A stretch of DNA of 6,044 nt from assembly GCA_020724025.1 (NCBI GenBank), contig DYHU01000233.1, positions 1 to 6,044 of the forward strand, given 5' to 3'. Positions within the stretch are counted from its first letter, which is position 1. Each line of letters starts with the position of its first letter. The DNA comes from Syntrophorhabdus sp. GTDB taxonomy: Bacteria; Desulfobacterota; BSN033; UBA1163. The notes beneath the pieces are model-generated. The model searched no databases. It saw only the letters and a list, made by a program, of their open reading frames with translations, and was not told the origin of the DNA. The translations under genes and the position numbers were made by a program. Below, in pieces: positions 1-5,327 of the stretch.

Positions 1-37
1 TCAATTGACAAACAAAATGCAATTTTCCTTTATCCAT
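1..37 (-). CDS. possible start of a cassette ORF, cut by the window edge
   Basis: An open frame begins with ATG at 37 and runs off the left edge after about 12 codons (MDKGKLHFVCQL). It sits 19 bases inside the core GTTAGGC (62-56), the distance at which integron cassette genes usually start. An in-frame GTG lies four codons upstream (49-47). Only a weak purine stretch (GGACAGAGAA) precedes the ATG, and there is too little protein to recognise. The call rests on position alone. Confidence 0.2.
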   Translation of the reverse strand, partial: MDKGKLHFVCQL

Positions 38-55
38 TTCTCTGTCCACAATGGC

Positions 56-234
56 GCCTAACGGGGCGCGGGAAAAACGCATTGGACAGGCGAGCCAAAG
101 GCTCGACTGGACATTGAAGTTTTTCCCGAAGATGGGCGATCCTGCAAAGCGGGACGCAGCGAACGGAAGCCCATCGAGGGCGAAGGTCGCCTGAGCCAAG
201 GCGTCGGCGACCGAAGCCCGCGCCCCGATTAGTC
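56..234 (-). repeat. attC-like site E: branched palindrome with GTTAGGC core
   Basis: An outer perfect 11-bp stem (62-72 with 217-227, cggggcgcggg/cccgcgccccg) is flanked by R' (GTTAGGC on minus, 62-56) and R'' (GACTAAT on minus, 234-228; last base changed from the expected C). Three inner arms lie inside the outer stem: 70-78 with 119-127 (gggaaaaac), enclosing 91-96 with 100-105 (cgagcc/ggctcg); 131-137 with 169-175 (gatgggc); and 185-191 with 206-212 (ggtcgcc). The fold is cloverleaf-like rather than one long hairpin. The region is visibly richer in GC than the genes. Confidence 0.55.
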
Positions 235-244
235 AGTTGACTAA
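62..244 (-). mobile_element. cassette 4: ORF-less integron-like cassette
   Basis: This unit is bounded by the cores GTTAGTC (minus, 245-239) and GTTAGGC (minus, 62-56, a perfect GTTRRRY). It is 183 bases long and is almost entirely the palindromic site E. Its first bases (TTAGTCA) are complementary to its own R'' (TGACTAAT), only two bases away, so there is no room for a gene body. The apparent frame across 30-305 is a by-product of the GC-rich palindrome: it lacks a start context and crosses several hairpins. The unit is either a gene-less cassette or a structured RNA or DNA element. Confidence 0.55.
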
Positions 245-306
245 CTGATGGGCGGACACTCTTATGAGCGATCCCGACTTGTCGGGAGAGCGAATGTCCG
301 CCCATC
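239..306 (-). repeat. attC-like site D, short type, R'' lost
   Basis: A perfect 12-bp stem (247-258 gatgggcggaca with 295-306) encloses a second 7-bp hairpin with a 2-base loop (272-278 tcccgac, 281-287 gtcggga). One base outside the left arm lies the core GTTAGTC on minus (245-239). The other side should carry the complementary core but reads gtgtgca (307-313), which has no GTTA. The size of about 70 bases is that of short classical attC sites. It appears to be the 3' end of a cassette whose body has been lost. Confidence 0.45.
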
Positions 307-310
307 GTGT

Positions 311-434
311 GCAGGCATTATGCCGTTTGTTTTGCCGCTATCGAACGACCAATTGTCTTACGGCAAAACAAATGGAGCGAACACTTTAATTTCATATTTC
401 AAATGAGTGAGCATCGTAATGCCTGCTGTTATAC
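311..434 (-). repeat. attC-like site C at the 3' end of the HNH cassette, R' lost
   Basis: R'' is GTATAAC on minus (434-428). The outer stem pairs 311-322 with 415-426 (gcaggcatta/taatgcctgc, plus a G.T wobble and one more pair). The inner stem pairs 323-337 with 361-375 (core tttgttttgccg/cggcaaaacaaa, one G.T wobble), closing a loop of about 23 bases. The stretch 397-427 is the 31-base module shared with sites A and B. The matching R' core expected near 303-309 is absent; that position runs straight into the stem of site D. The short plus-strand frame at 307-495 falls within this palindrome and is not considered a gene. Confidence 0.6.
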
Positions 435-448
435 GCCAGCACGCACAT
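428..448 (+). repeat. HNH cassette terminal inverted repeat, 3' end
   Basis: Twenty-one bases starting gttatacgccagcacg form a perfect inverted match with 1834-1854. They include the R'' core and stop one base short of the stop codon of the HNH gene (452-450). The plus-strand reading of this arm points into the cassette. Confidence 0.8.
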
Positions 449-449
449 T

Positions 450-1826
450 TTATTTTGAAAATTCTAACTTTCTAATCGTTGTGCCGGGAATATAGGGGTT
501 GAACCAAGAGCTAAACTCATAGCAGCGTGATGCCACTGAGCGAATGGACTTATGTCTTGGATCCTTCTTTCGTCCTAAGGCATCCGCAAGTGTAAATAGT
601 AAATCTCGGATTCCTTCGGGTTGTTGTCTACGGGCGCCTAATAACAGAACAAGCGACCGAACAAGATGGTGAATGGCGTCATCAATTCTTCCCTGCTCAT
701 ACAATAGTTTACCGTATAACCAAAGGTGAGTAGCACGAAAGCCAGAATCCCAACCAGATGAGACATCCATTGATAGCCAATTTTGTTTAGCCTTGTTCCA
801 CTGTCTGGAAGCAAGGTCAAGTTTGCCGGTTGCAATATACGGTTTGACGAGATGGACCAGGCAATTCTGGACCCAACGAGACGCATTTCTGTAATCCATG
901 CGAGACGCTTGACTATCATCGGCCTTCAATAATTCAACTGCCTCATTGACGGCCTGCCGAGAGTAGCGTAATCCTTTCGAAAGCTCTTTTTCGATGTCCT
1001 TCCACGACCATTTTTTATTTGACCCCTTGTATCTCATAATACAACTGATCTGAGCCAGAAGGGATGTGTGCGCAGCCCATCGCCATCGATTCCCTCGGCC
1101 ATTCAAGTCAGAGTCAAGTGCATTGCGCCCGAGCAAGAAATCCTCGAACGCTTTATCGAGCCGACCGCTGAGTAGTTCGATATAAGCCTTCTCGTAGTGA
1201 TATCTAGATCTCAAGGGGCTGCTCTTTAGATGGTTCCGATCAACCTCTGAGATTTCCTTCTCTGCTTTCTGGAGTGCGTCTCGTCTGGCTCGCCGCCTTG
1301 TGAGTTCGGCGACTTGTATTTGTAATGAATTCCATTCTTCGCTGGAAGTGGAAAAAGAATCTTGTTTATGCCTTAAATTTTTCAATTGCTTCCCAAGATG
1401 CCCTAGAAGTTGAGGTTGCGGGCCGTACAATTCCCTCAACTTGAGCATTTGGACACGTAATGTAGCTGGCTTCTCAGCTTTCCACTGTTTTCTGCAAGAG
1501 GTGATTGCCTGTATAGAGCAATAACCTTGATCGAAAAGTGTGTGACAGCCCAATTGTTTTGATTTATCTTTCTCTTTGCAAAGAAATAGCAGATTCTCCT
1601 CTTTAGTTTTCGAGCATTCTGCCAACGGACTTATGTGAGCTGCCTCCAAACAAAATGTGTTTGATGCTTTGCGTCCACAAGCTGCACAGACTGGAGGCTT
1701 GAGTTGTCTTGCCACCATTGCAGTTATTCTACGCTCACGCCGCTTGATGTCATACTTGTCGACAATCTGTGAGTAAATGTCGCGAAGGGCAGTTTTGATT
1801 TCAGAGCTAGTCCTTAAGATCGTCAT
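450..1826 (-). CDS. HNH-domain protein with coiled coil and TPR-like C-terminal region
   Basis: A 458-residue protein whose family I do not recognise by name. Residues 47-99 read as an HNH nuclease module: C47xxC50, E61AAH64 (general-base His), N78, C83, then G93CH95 and D99. The four cysteines fit a structural zinc site, although C83 and C94 are ten residues apart instead of the usual two, implying a small insertion. Residues 140-195 are charged and coiled-coil-like. From about 205 the protein is helical, with TPR-like repeats at 211-238, 327-350 and 369-397 ('YGKLLYEQGRIDDAIHHL'). There is no signal peptide, so it is probably cytoplasmic. No clear Shine-Dalgarno precedes ATG 1826, but it is the first usable start inside the cassette. 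An HNH nuclease with a TPR sensor or scaffold would suit a defence role; that is inference. The domain call is solid, activity is unproven. Confidence 0.85.
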   Translation of the reverse strand: MTILRTSSEIKTALRDIYSQIVDKYDIKRRERRITAMVARQLKPPVCAACGRKASNTFCLEAAHISPLAECSKTKEENLLFLCKEKDKSKQLGCHTLFDQGYCSIQAITSCRKQWKAEKPATLRVQMLKLRELYGPQPQLLGHLGKQLKNLRHKQDSFSTSSEEWNSLQIQVAELTRRRARRDALQKAEKEISEVDRNHLKSSPLRSRYHYEKAYIELLSGRLDKAFEDFLLGRNALDSDLNGRGNRWRWAAHTSLLAQISCIMRYKGSNKKWSWKDIEKELSKGLRYSRQAVNEAVELLKADDSQASRMDYRNASRWVQNCLVHLVKPYIATGKLDLASRQWNKAKQNWLSMDVSSGWDSGFRATHLWLYGKLLYEQGRIDDAIHHLVRSLVLLLGARRQQPEGIRDLLFTLADALGRKKDPRHKSIRSVASRCYEFSSWFNPYIPGTTIRKLEFSK

Positions 1827-1833
1827 ATCATCT

Positions 1834-1854
1834 ATGTGCGTGCTGGCGTATAAC
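1834..1854 (-). repeat. HNH cassette terminal inverted repeat, 5' end
   Basis: Perfect inverted copy of 428-448. On minus it opens with the core GTTATAC (1854-1848) and ends 7 bases before the HNH start codon. Confidence 0.8.
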
Positions 1855-1998
1855 GTCTCGCCGCACCACGCAGTGGTTTTTGGTGCTAAGAATGATTTCC
1901 TCTGACTAAACTTCGCTTACCAATCCGCACCCAAAACCATTGAGCGACGACTATAATCCTTTTCAAATGACGGAGCGTCGTGGTGCGGCATGTTATGT
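1848..1998 (-). repeat. attC-like site A between the protease and HNH genes
   Basis: R' is GTTATAC on minus (1854-1848) and R'' is ACATAAC on minus (1998-1992). The outer 11-bp stem is perfect: 1860-1870 (gccgcaccacg) with 1979-1989. R/L spacers are unequal, 5 bases on the R' side and 2 on the R'' side. The inner stem pairs 1874-1886 (tggtttttggtgc) with 1927-1939, 12 of 13. The module 1961-1991 is shared with sites B and C. The site explains the whole gene-free gap 1827-2018. Its core (CACGCAGTG) also occurs in site F at the right edge. Lacking a T-run, it is not a classical terminator. Confidence 0.75.
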
Positions 1999-2012
1999 GC
2001 CGTTTTGAACTC
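1992..2012 (+). repeat. cassette 2 terminal inverted repeat, 3' end
   Basis: Begins gttatgtgccgttttgaa and is the inverted match of 4838-4858 except at 2002/4848, where the plus strand keeps a G.T pair. It lies 6 bases past the protease stop codon. Confidence 0.8.
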
Positions 2013-2018
2013 TGATGA

Positions 2019-4256
2019 TCACTTTAATAGAATCATACGTCGTGAAGAAATAAACTTGCCAGCCCGCAGCGCGTAGATGTAGATGCCCGAAGGAACATCT
2101 TTTGCCATCCAGCTGACTTTGTGAAAGCCGGGAGGGAGAAATTCTTGTTTGAGTTTGGCAACCTCACGTCCAGCAATGTCAAACACAGCAAGCGAGACAA
2201 AAACGGCTTCCGGTATTTGAAATCGAATTTCAGTCTCAGGATTAAAGGGATTAGGGTAGTTCTGCTCAAGATAGAATTCGGCAGGAAGCCTTGATGGTGT
2301 AGTTGTCTTGATGTCCTCGTCACCGCTTCTTTTCGCAAATCCGCCGATACTGACATAATGAGTACTGGAAGCCACTTGTCCGTCTGATGAAGTAACGAGA
2401 ACTTTCAATTCGAAATCTGCTGAGCTGGATTGTTGAATGGAAGATTGTCCTTCCCAATACTCAAGGTGTTCCCAATAGTCGGGAGGAGGGAGTTCGATTC
2501 CGCCTCCACCGCCACCTCCCGAAGACGGCCACCGCTTGTACCAAGAGTAGTTTGTGTACACTCCTGACCCACCTGAAGGATTAGCGGTAAACGTTCCACT
2601 CTGGTTATAGCCAAGAGAAGAAGGTCCACTGATCGAAACTGATAGTGCTGGGAGGCCTGACACCGCGATCGTATTTTGCTGAATCGATTGAACACCGTAA
2701 TTGACTTGATTAACGTTGAGTCTGTACTTCAGGTAGTCCCAGAATTGAATAAATGTGGAGTGATTCTGCGGCATCATTGTCTCTGCCCAGAATTTCGAGA
2801 AGGGAACAACGAAGGAAGAGTTTTGATCGAGTCCGTCATTTGCGTAATCCATCAAGTCGAGAAGTGCACCAGCTACTCTTGCTTCACACGCAGGGCCTGT
2901 ATCTGTATTGTATGGTGCAGTTTCGATATTCCACCCATAATCGTCTGGCTCCCAATTGAACCTCCCGTCGGGTTTAACCGCAAGGGGATAAAAGTCGGCC
3001 CAACCTTCAGTCCAAGCAAGATTCTCATTGTAAGCACGATTGATTTCGTGGTAGCCGGTAGAGTTTGGTGGCCACCATCCGTCATAAGCGTTGTACATCA
3101 TTGCGTGCGCGTATTCGTGCACAACGATGTCAAACGCATCATAGTCGTTCCAACTAATCTGTATTCCATTTCCGCTGGCTTGGGTCGTGGAAACAGGGTA
3201 AATAGCGGCGATGAGACCGGGATCTCCACCATTGGTTGTTGCGAAGTTCCAAGCTAGATTCATAAACTGGAATATAGGAACAGCCCCCGTGTAAGGGCCT
3301 CCGCCGAGTTCCCGTGTCGAGAAATCAATTTCAGCATTGGGAACGTCATCATAAGTTTCGGTTGACCACCAGTACGTATAACCCGCAAAGTCGTACACGC
3401 GAAAGCGAGAATTCGTCAGCCTGAATCGAAGGTAAACATCTTGCGTTCCACAAAGCCAGCAATCGTCGTTTGAGATGGGACCAATATAGAAGTGGCCCGA
3501 CCAGTCAGTAATTCCGGTTGCAAGATGGTCGTCCCCGCTGGTGACATCGTAATCCCAGACTTCTACAGTGACGTTTACGGCAGGACGGTAGGTGCCGGGC
3601 GGGTCTTCCGCATGCTGATACACAAGGTAACCTTTAACGGAGAAGGTGCCGCTACTTGTTGCTTCCATCGTTGAAACACCGTTTTGAATTTTCGGGCTCG
3701 GGAGTGTATCATCATTAAAATAGGCAGAGTCGGGTTCAACAGGTTCCGTCATTTCGCCAAACACGGTGGGTGGAAGGACAATGGCATCCCTTTTCAAAAT
3801 TTTGGCTGCTTTTCTGCTTCCGGTTCCTCGTTCCCTCACATATTGCTTGAGTGTGAGAGTTCTTCCGTTCAACTTGCTCACGTCGAAAAGAACTCTCTCC
3901 TCAGCAGAAAGAAGGGAACTATGTTGTTCTTTTGAACGAAGCTTGACCACAACTTCGGAAAGAATCTCGCTCTCGACGCGCAACGACGTAGTCAAATGCA
4001 CCGACTTGTTTGGTTCAAGGTCGATTGTCCACTGTTTCTTCCCAATCGCAGAAATTCCATTGGGTATTATCAAGACAACGTCAACATTCTTTGCGGCAGA
4101 CTGAGATAGTATGTCAATCGAGAGCGGAATTGTTGAACCAAGGAGAAAAGAAGGAGGAATCGAAAGTGTTATTTTGACGGGGCGGTCGGGAATGTCAGAA
4201 AAGGACTTCGAGAGGAAGAGCAAACAGAGCAATAATAGCTTGCTAATAGTTTTCAT
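2019..4256 (-). CDS. secreted gluzincin-type metalloprotease with type IX sorting domain
   Basis: A 745-residue exported protein. Residues 1-20 are a Sec signal peptide. About 21-126 is a beta-sandwich, Ig/CARDB-like region, followed by a second beta-rich region (about 200-315). The catalytic part holds H380-E-Y-A-H384, a zinc HExxH helix, and E417GWAD421, which fits the gluzincin third ligand (Glu) plus a supporting Asp; the gap of 32 residues is longer than in thermolysin. About 535-637 looks like a PKD/Ig-like domain, interrupted by a seven-glycine run (580-586) and a Trp/Tyr-rich loop. Residues 662-745 ('LEQNYPNPFNPETEIRFQIP' onward, ending RRMILLK) match the C-terminal sorting domain of type IX secretion cargo, so the enzyme is probably delivered to the surface or released. 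A strong Shine-Dalgarno (GGGAGG, 5 bases before ATG 4256) fixes the start. It lies 29 bases after the lipoprotein gene. The substrate is unknown. Confidence 0.88.
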   Translation of the reverse strand: MKTISKLLLLCLLFLSKSFSDIPDRPVKITLSIPPSFLLGSTIPLSIDILSQSAAKNVDVVLIIPNGISAIGKKQWTIDLEPNKSVHLTTSLRVESEILSEVVVKLRSKEQHSSLLSAEERVLFDVSKLNGRTLTLKQYVRERGTGSRKAAKILKRDAIVLPPTVFGEMTEPVEPDSAYFNDDTLPSPKIQNGVSTMEATSSGTFSVKGYLVYQHAEDPPGTYRPAVNVTVEVWDYDVTSGDDHLATGITDWSGHFYIGPISNDDCWLCGTQDVYLRFRLTNSRFRVYDFAGYTYWWSTETYDDVPNAEIDFSTRELGGGPYTGAVPIFQFMNLAWNFATTNGGDPGLIAAIYPVSTTQASGNGIQISWNDYDAFDIVVHEYAHAMMYNAYDGWWPPNSTGYHEINRAYNENLAWTEGWADFYPLAVKPDGRFNWEPDDYGWNIETAPYNTDTGPACEARVAGALLDLMDYANDGLDQNSSFVVPFSKFWAETMMPQNHSTFIQFWDYLKYRLNVNQVNYGVQSIQQNTIAVSGLPALSVSISGPSSLGYNQSGTFTANPSGGSGVYTNYSWYKRWPSSGGGGGGGIELPPPDYWEHLEYWEGQSSIQQSSSADFELKVLVTSSDGQVASSTHYVSIGGFAKRSGDEDIKTTTPSRLPAEFYLEQNYPNPFNPETEIRFQIPEAVFVSLAVFDIAGREVAKLKQEFLPPGFHKVSWMAKDVPSGIYIYALRAGKFISSRRMILLK

Positions 4257-4260
4257 TGGA

Positions 4261-4267
4261 ACCTCCC
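4261..4267 (-). promoter_or_regulatory. ribosome binding site of the protease gene
   Basis: GGGAGGT on minus lies about 5 bases before ATG 4256, in the 29-base gap after the lipoprotein stop codon. It supports the chosen start and co-translation from one mRNA. Confidence 0.75.
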
Positions 4268-4285
4268 TGAGAAAAGTTTATTGAT

Positions 4286-4807
4286 TTAGTTGCCGATGAG
4301 ATAGCTTGTGTCTCTTCCTACGTATATGGTCAAGCCAGAAGACCAAACATAATGTGAAGGATCGGATACATAGCTTGAATCAGCAAAACTGCAATATGCG
4401 GAAACGCGCCAACCGCTTCCCTCCTTGATTGCTTTCACTTTAGCAGAGTGAAATAGCGTATCACCATTGGAAACCGGAGCAAATATTTTTGAAGCTGGGC
4501 TGAGAAGAACAAATCCGCTGTCGCTCCAGTTTAATGGATTCGTGCTCAGAAAGACTTTGACACTGTCCAACGTGTCACGGACGACGAGTTTACCGTCTTC
4601 ATTCCGCCAAAGAAGTCGATCCTCAACAAAAACCTTCACTCTAGCTGTTGCAGAATCGTCCAGCTTCGGATATTTGTCGAATGACAAGCTGATCTGAAGC
4701 CCTTTGGGAATTTGTGGGACATTATTCTGATCATCGTTCTTGGAAGGGTTGGAGCAACTCAAGAAGATGACCAGAAGCAGCAGGAGATGCGGATATTGTC
4801 GTTGCAT
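4286..4807 (-). CDS. small lipoprotein upstream of the protease
   Basis: A 173-residue lipoprotein I do not recognise beyond its type. The start at ATG 4807 is chosen because AGGAGG lies 8 bases upstream and the protein then opens with a proper type II signal: MQRQYPH, a leucine-rich core (L8-L16) and the lipobox F15-L16-S17-C18. The 16 extra residues available upstream to 4855 would hide the signal and run into the cassette core, so they are rejected. The tail after C18 (SNPSKNDDQNN) is a flexible linker; the rest is beta-strand-rich with alternating hydrophobics, compatible with an Ig/CARDB-like fold. It precedes the protease by 29 bases and surely shares its transcript. A role as surface partner or inhibitor of the protease is possible but only guessed from the pairing. 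Confidence 0.8.
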   Translation of the reverse strand: MQRQYPHLLLLLVIFLSCSNPSKNDDQNNVPQIPKGLQISLSFDKYPKLDDSATARVKVFVEDRLLWRNEDGKLVVRDTLDSVKVFLSTNPLNWSDSGFVLLSPASKIFAPVSNGDTLFHSAKVKAIKEGSGWRVSAYCSFADSSYVSDPSHYVWSSGLTIYVGRDTSYLIGN

Positions 4808-4815
4808 TGTTGTAT

Positions 4816-4821
4816 CCTCCT
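4816..4821 (-). promoter_or_regulatory. ribosome binding site deciding the lipoprotein start
   Basis: AGGAGG on minus lies 8 bases before ATG 4807. It sets the start at 4807 and not at the longer in-frame option at 4855, which has no ribosome binding site. Confidence 0.8.
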
Positions 4822-4837
4822 TTTGTATTGAGATGAT

Positions 4838-4858
4838 GAGTTCAAAATGGCACATAAC
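4838..4858 (-). repeat. cassette 2 terminal inverted repeat, 5' end
   Basis: On minus it opens with the core GTTATGT and continues GCCATTTTGAAC. It matches 1992-2012 at 20 of 21 positions in inverted orientation. Confidence 0.8.
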
Positions 4859-4988
4859 GTATGCCCGCTACACGAAGCCGTTTTGCGAACTCGAAAAAGA
4901 GCGAAGCACCAAGTCGTGAGCAAAACGGTTTAGTGAGCTCAATGTTTCTCTTTCAACAAAGCGAACGACGTGTAGCGGGCTGTTAAGT
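4852..4988 (-). repeat. attC-like site B between cassettes 1 and 2
   Basis: R' is GTTATGT on minus (4858-4852). R'' is ACTTAAC on minus (4988-4982), a perfect RYYYAAC. The outer 12-bp stem is perfect: 4863-4874 (gcccgctacacg) with 4969-4980. The inner stem pairs 4875-4886 (aagccgttttgc) with 4920-4931, with one G.T pair on the plus strand. R/L spacers are 4 and 1 bases. The module 4951-4981 aligns without gaps to 1961-1991 and 397-427. The site fills the gene-free gap 4808-5008 together with the terminal repeats. Confidence 0.75.
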
Positions 4989-4998
4989 GAAGTTGCCC
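4982..4998 (+). repeat. cassette 1 terminal inverted repeat, 3' end
   Basis: gttaagtgaagttgccc pairs with 5976-5992 along all 17 bases if G4992.T5982 and G4995.T5979 are counted as wobbles. It lies 10 bases after the stop codon of the CxxC gene. Confidence 0.7.
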
Positions 4999-5008
4999 GA
5001 AGCCGGTG

Positions 5009-5269
5009 TTAAGAACCGCATCCACAGCCTTCGTCTGAAGCAGTCGTGCTAGAAGGAACAGCTTGGTTTAAGGTTAAGGCAAACTTATCCATCTTCGATG
5101 CTGCGCCTTTCCTTACCATCTTTGCAACTTCAATTGCTTCCGTGATTTCTTGTTCATCCGCTTCGCTTTCCAGAGCCTTGCCCACATGATACTGCAGGCA
5201 AGACTGGCAGTTTGCGGTGATTGACGCCCCAATGGCGATCAATTCTTTCATCCGATTGTCAAGCTTCAT
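5009..5269 (-). CDS. small carboxymuconolactone decarboxylase/AhpD-like CxxC protein
   Basis: An 86-residue, single-module member of the CMD/AhpD-like helical fold. The motif C21-Q-S-C24-x3-H28, set in 'MKELIAIGASITANCQSCLQYHVGKA', is the redox-active CxxC...H signature of the family, followed by a helical segment (34-70) and a flexible Ser/Thr linker. Relatives with this motif act as thiol-disulfide or peroxide-reducing partners; no catalytic role in carboxymuconolactone breakdown should be assumed. It is shorter than typical CMD proteins (about 110-130 residues). It ends in GCGCGS, giving two further cysteines (C82, C84) that could bind a metal or exchange disulfides. The Shine-Dalgarno (AAAGGAGGT) is very strong but lies within a hairpin spanning the gap to the sigma gene. 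Co-transcription with that gene suggests it is a redox partner of the regulator or belongs to its response; that is inference. Confidence 0.85.
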   Translation of the reverse strand: MKLDNRMKELIAIGASITANCQSCLQYHVGKALESEADEQEITEAIEVAKMVRKGAASKMDKFALTLNQAVPSSTTASDEGCGCGS

Positions 5270-5326
5270 GGTGTATCACCTCCTTTCTGACCTTATAGAC
5301 GGACGTCAGTCGGGAAAGGATACACC
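5270..5326 (-). promoter_or_regulatory. intercistronic hairpin holding the CxxC gene ribosome binding site
   Basis: In the mRNA, GGTGTATC (5326-5319), one base after the sigma stop codon, pairs perfectly with GATACACC (5277-5270), whose last base touches the start codon. Further in, CTTT pairs with AAAG, and CTGAC with GTCAG around a 13-base loop. The Shine-Dalgarno core GGAGGT is left as a one-sided bulge within the stem, and the start codon is stacked at the base. This should limit initiation unless ribosomes finishing the sigma gene, a ligand or a protein open the stem. There is no T-run, so it is not a terminator. Confidence 0.6.
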
Positions 5327-5327
5327 T

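Larger units (their letters stand above)
245..1853 (-). mobile_element. cassette 3: HNH/TPR gene cassette
   Basis: This cassette begins after the core G at 1854 (GTTATAC on minus, 1854-1848) and ends in site C. Its two ends carry the same 21-base sequence in inverted orientation (1834-1854 and 428-448). The single gene fills the space tightly: 7 bases separate the repeat from the ATG and one base separates the stop codon from the other repeat. The original right-hand core of site C is gone, so the 3' boundary is drawn at the next intact core (245), and 245-310 may be remnant of a lost neighbour. Confidence 0.6.
1854..4857 (-). mobile_element. cassette 2: lipoprotein plus secreted protease
   Basis: Bounded by the cores GTTATGT (minus, 4858-4852) and GTTATAC (minus, 1854). 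Its ends carry an inverted repeat of 21 bases with one difference (4838-4858 and 1992-2012). At 3004 bases and two genes it is large for an integron cassette, where one gene in under about 1.5 kb is usual. Only about 30 bases separate the 5' repeat from the first start codon, so a promoter must lie in site B or further upstream. Confidence 0.65.

Noticed and set aside
30..305. 91-codon minus-strand frame in the left gene-free region
   Set aside because: It crosses several perfect palindromes and two cassette cores, has no ribosome binding site, and its Arg/Gly/Ser-rich composition reflects GC-rich repeats.
307..495. 62-codon plus-strand frame
   Set aside because: It lies within hairpin site C and overlaps the end of the HNH gene; there is no start context.
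1941..1975. TATAGT (minus, 1955-1950) as a promoter -10 box for the HNH gene
   Set aside because: It lies inside hairpin site A, has no convincing -35 partner, and one hexamer in AT-mixed sequence is too weak to report.
1848..1998. Hairpin sites as rho-independent terminators
   Set aside because: Arms are separated by 40-140 bases and no T-run follows on the transcribed strand; the shared cores and spacing fit recombination sites better.
2676..3257. 193-codon plus-strand frame opposite the protease
   Set aside because: It is antisense to the catalytic region, whose minus-strand reading has clear motifs; no ribosome binding site and no recognisable protein.
3766..4104. 112-codon plus-strand frame opposite the protease N-terminus
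   Set aside because: A shadow of the real minus-strand gene, without start signals or recognisable domains.
4808..4855. Sixteen-residue N-terminal extension of the lipoprotein
   Set aside because: It would bury the lipoprotein signal and starts inside the terminal repeat and core; AGGAGG points to ATG 4807.
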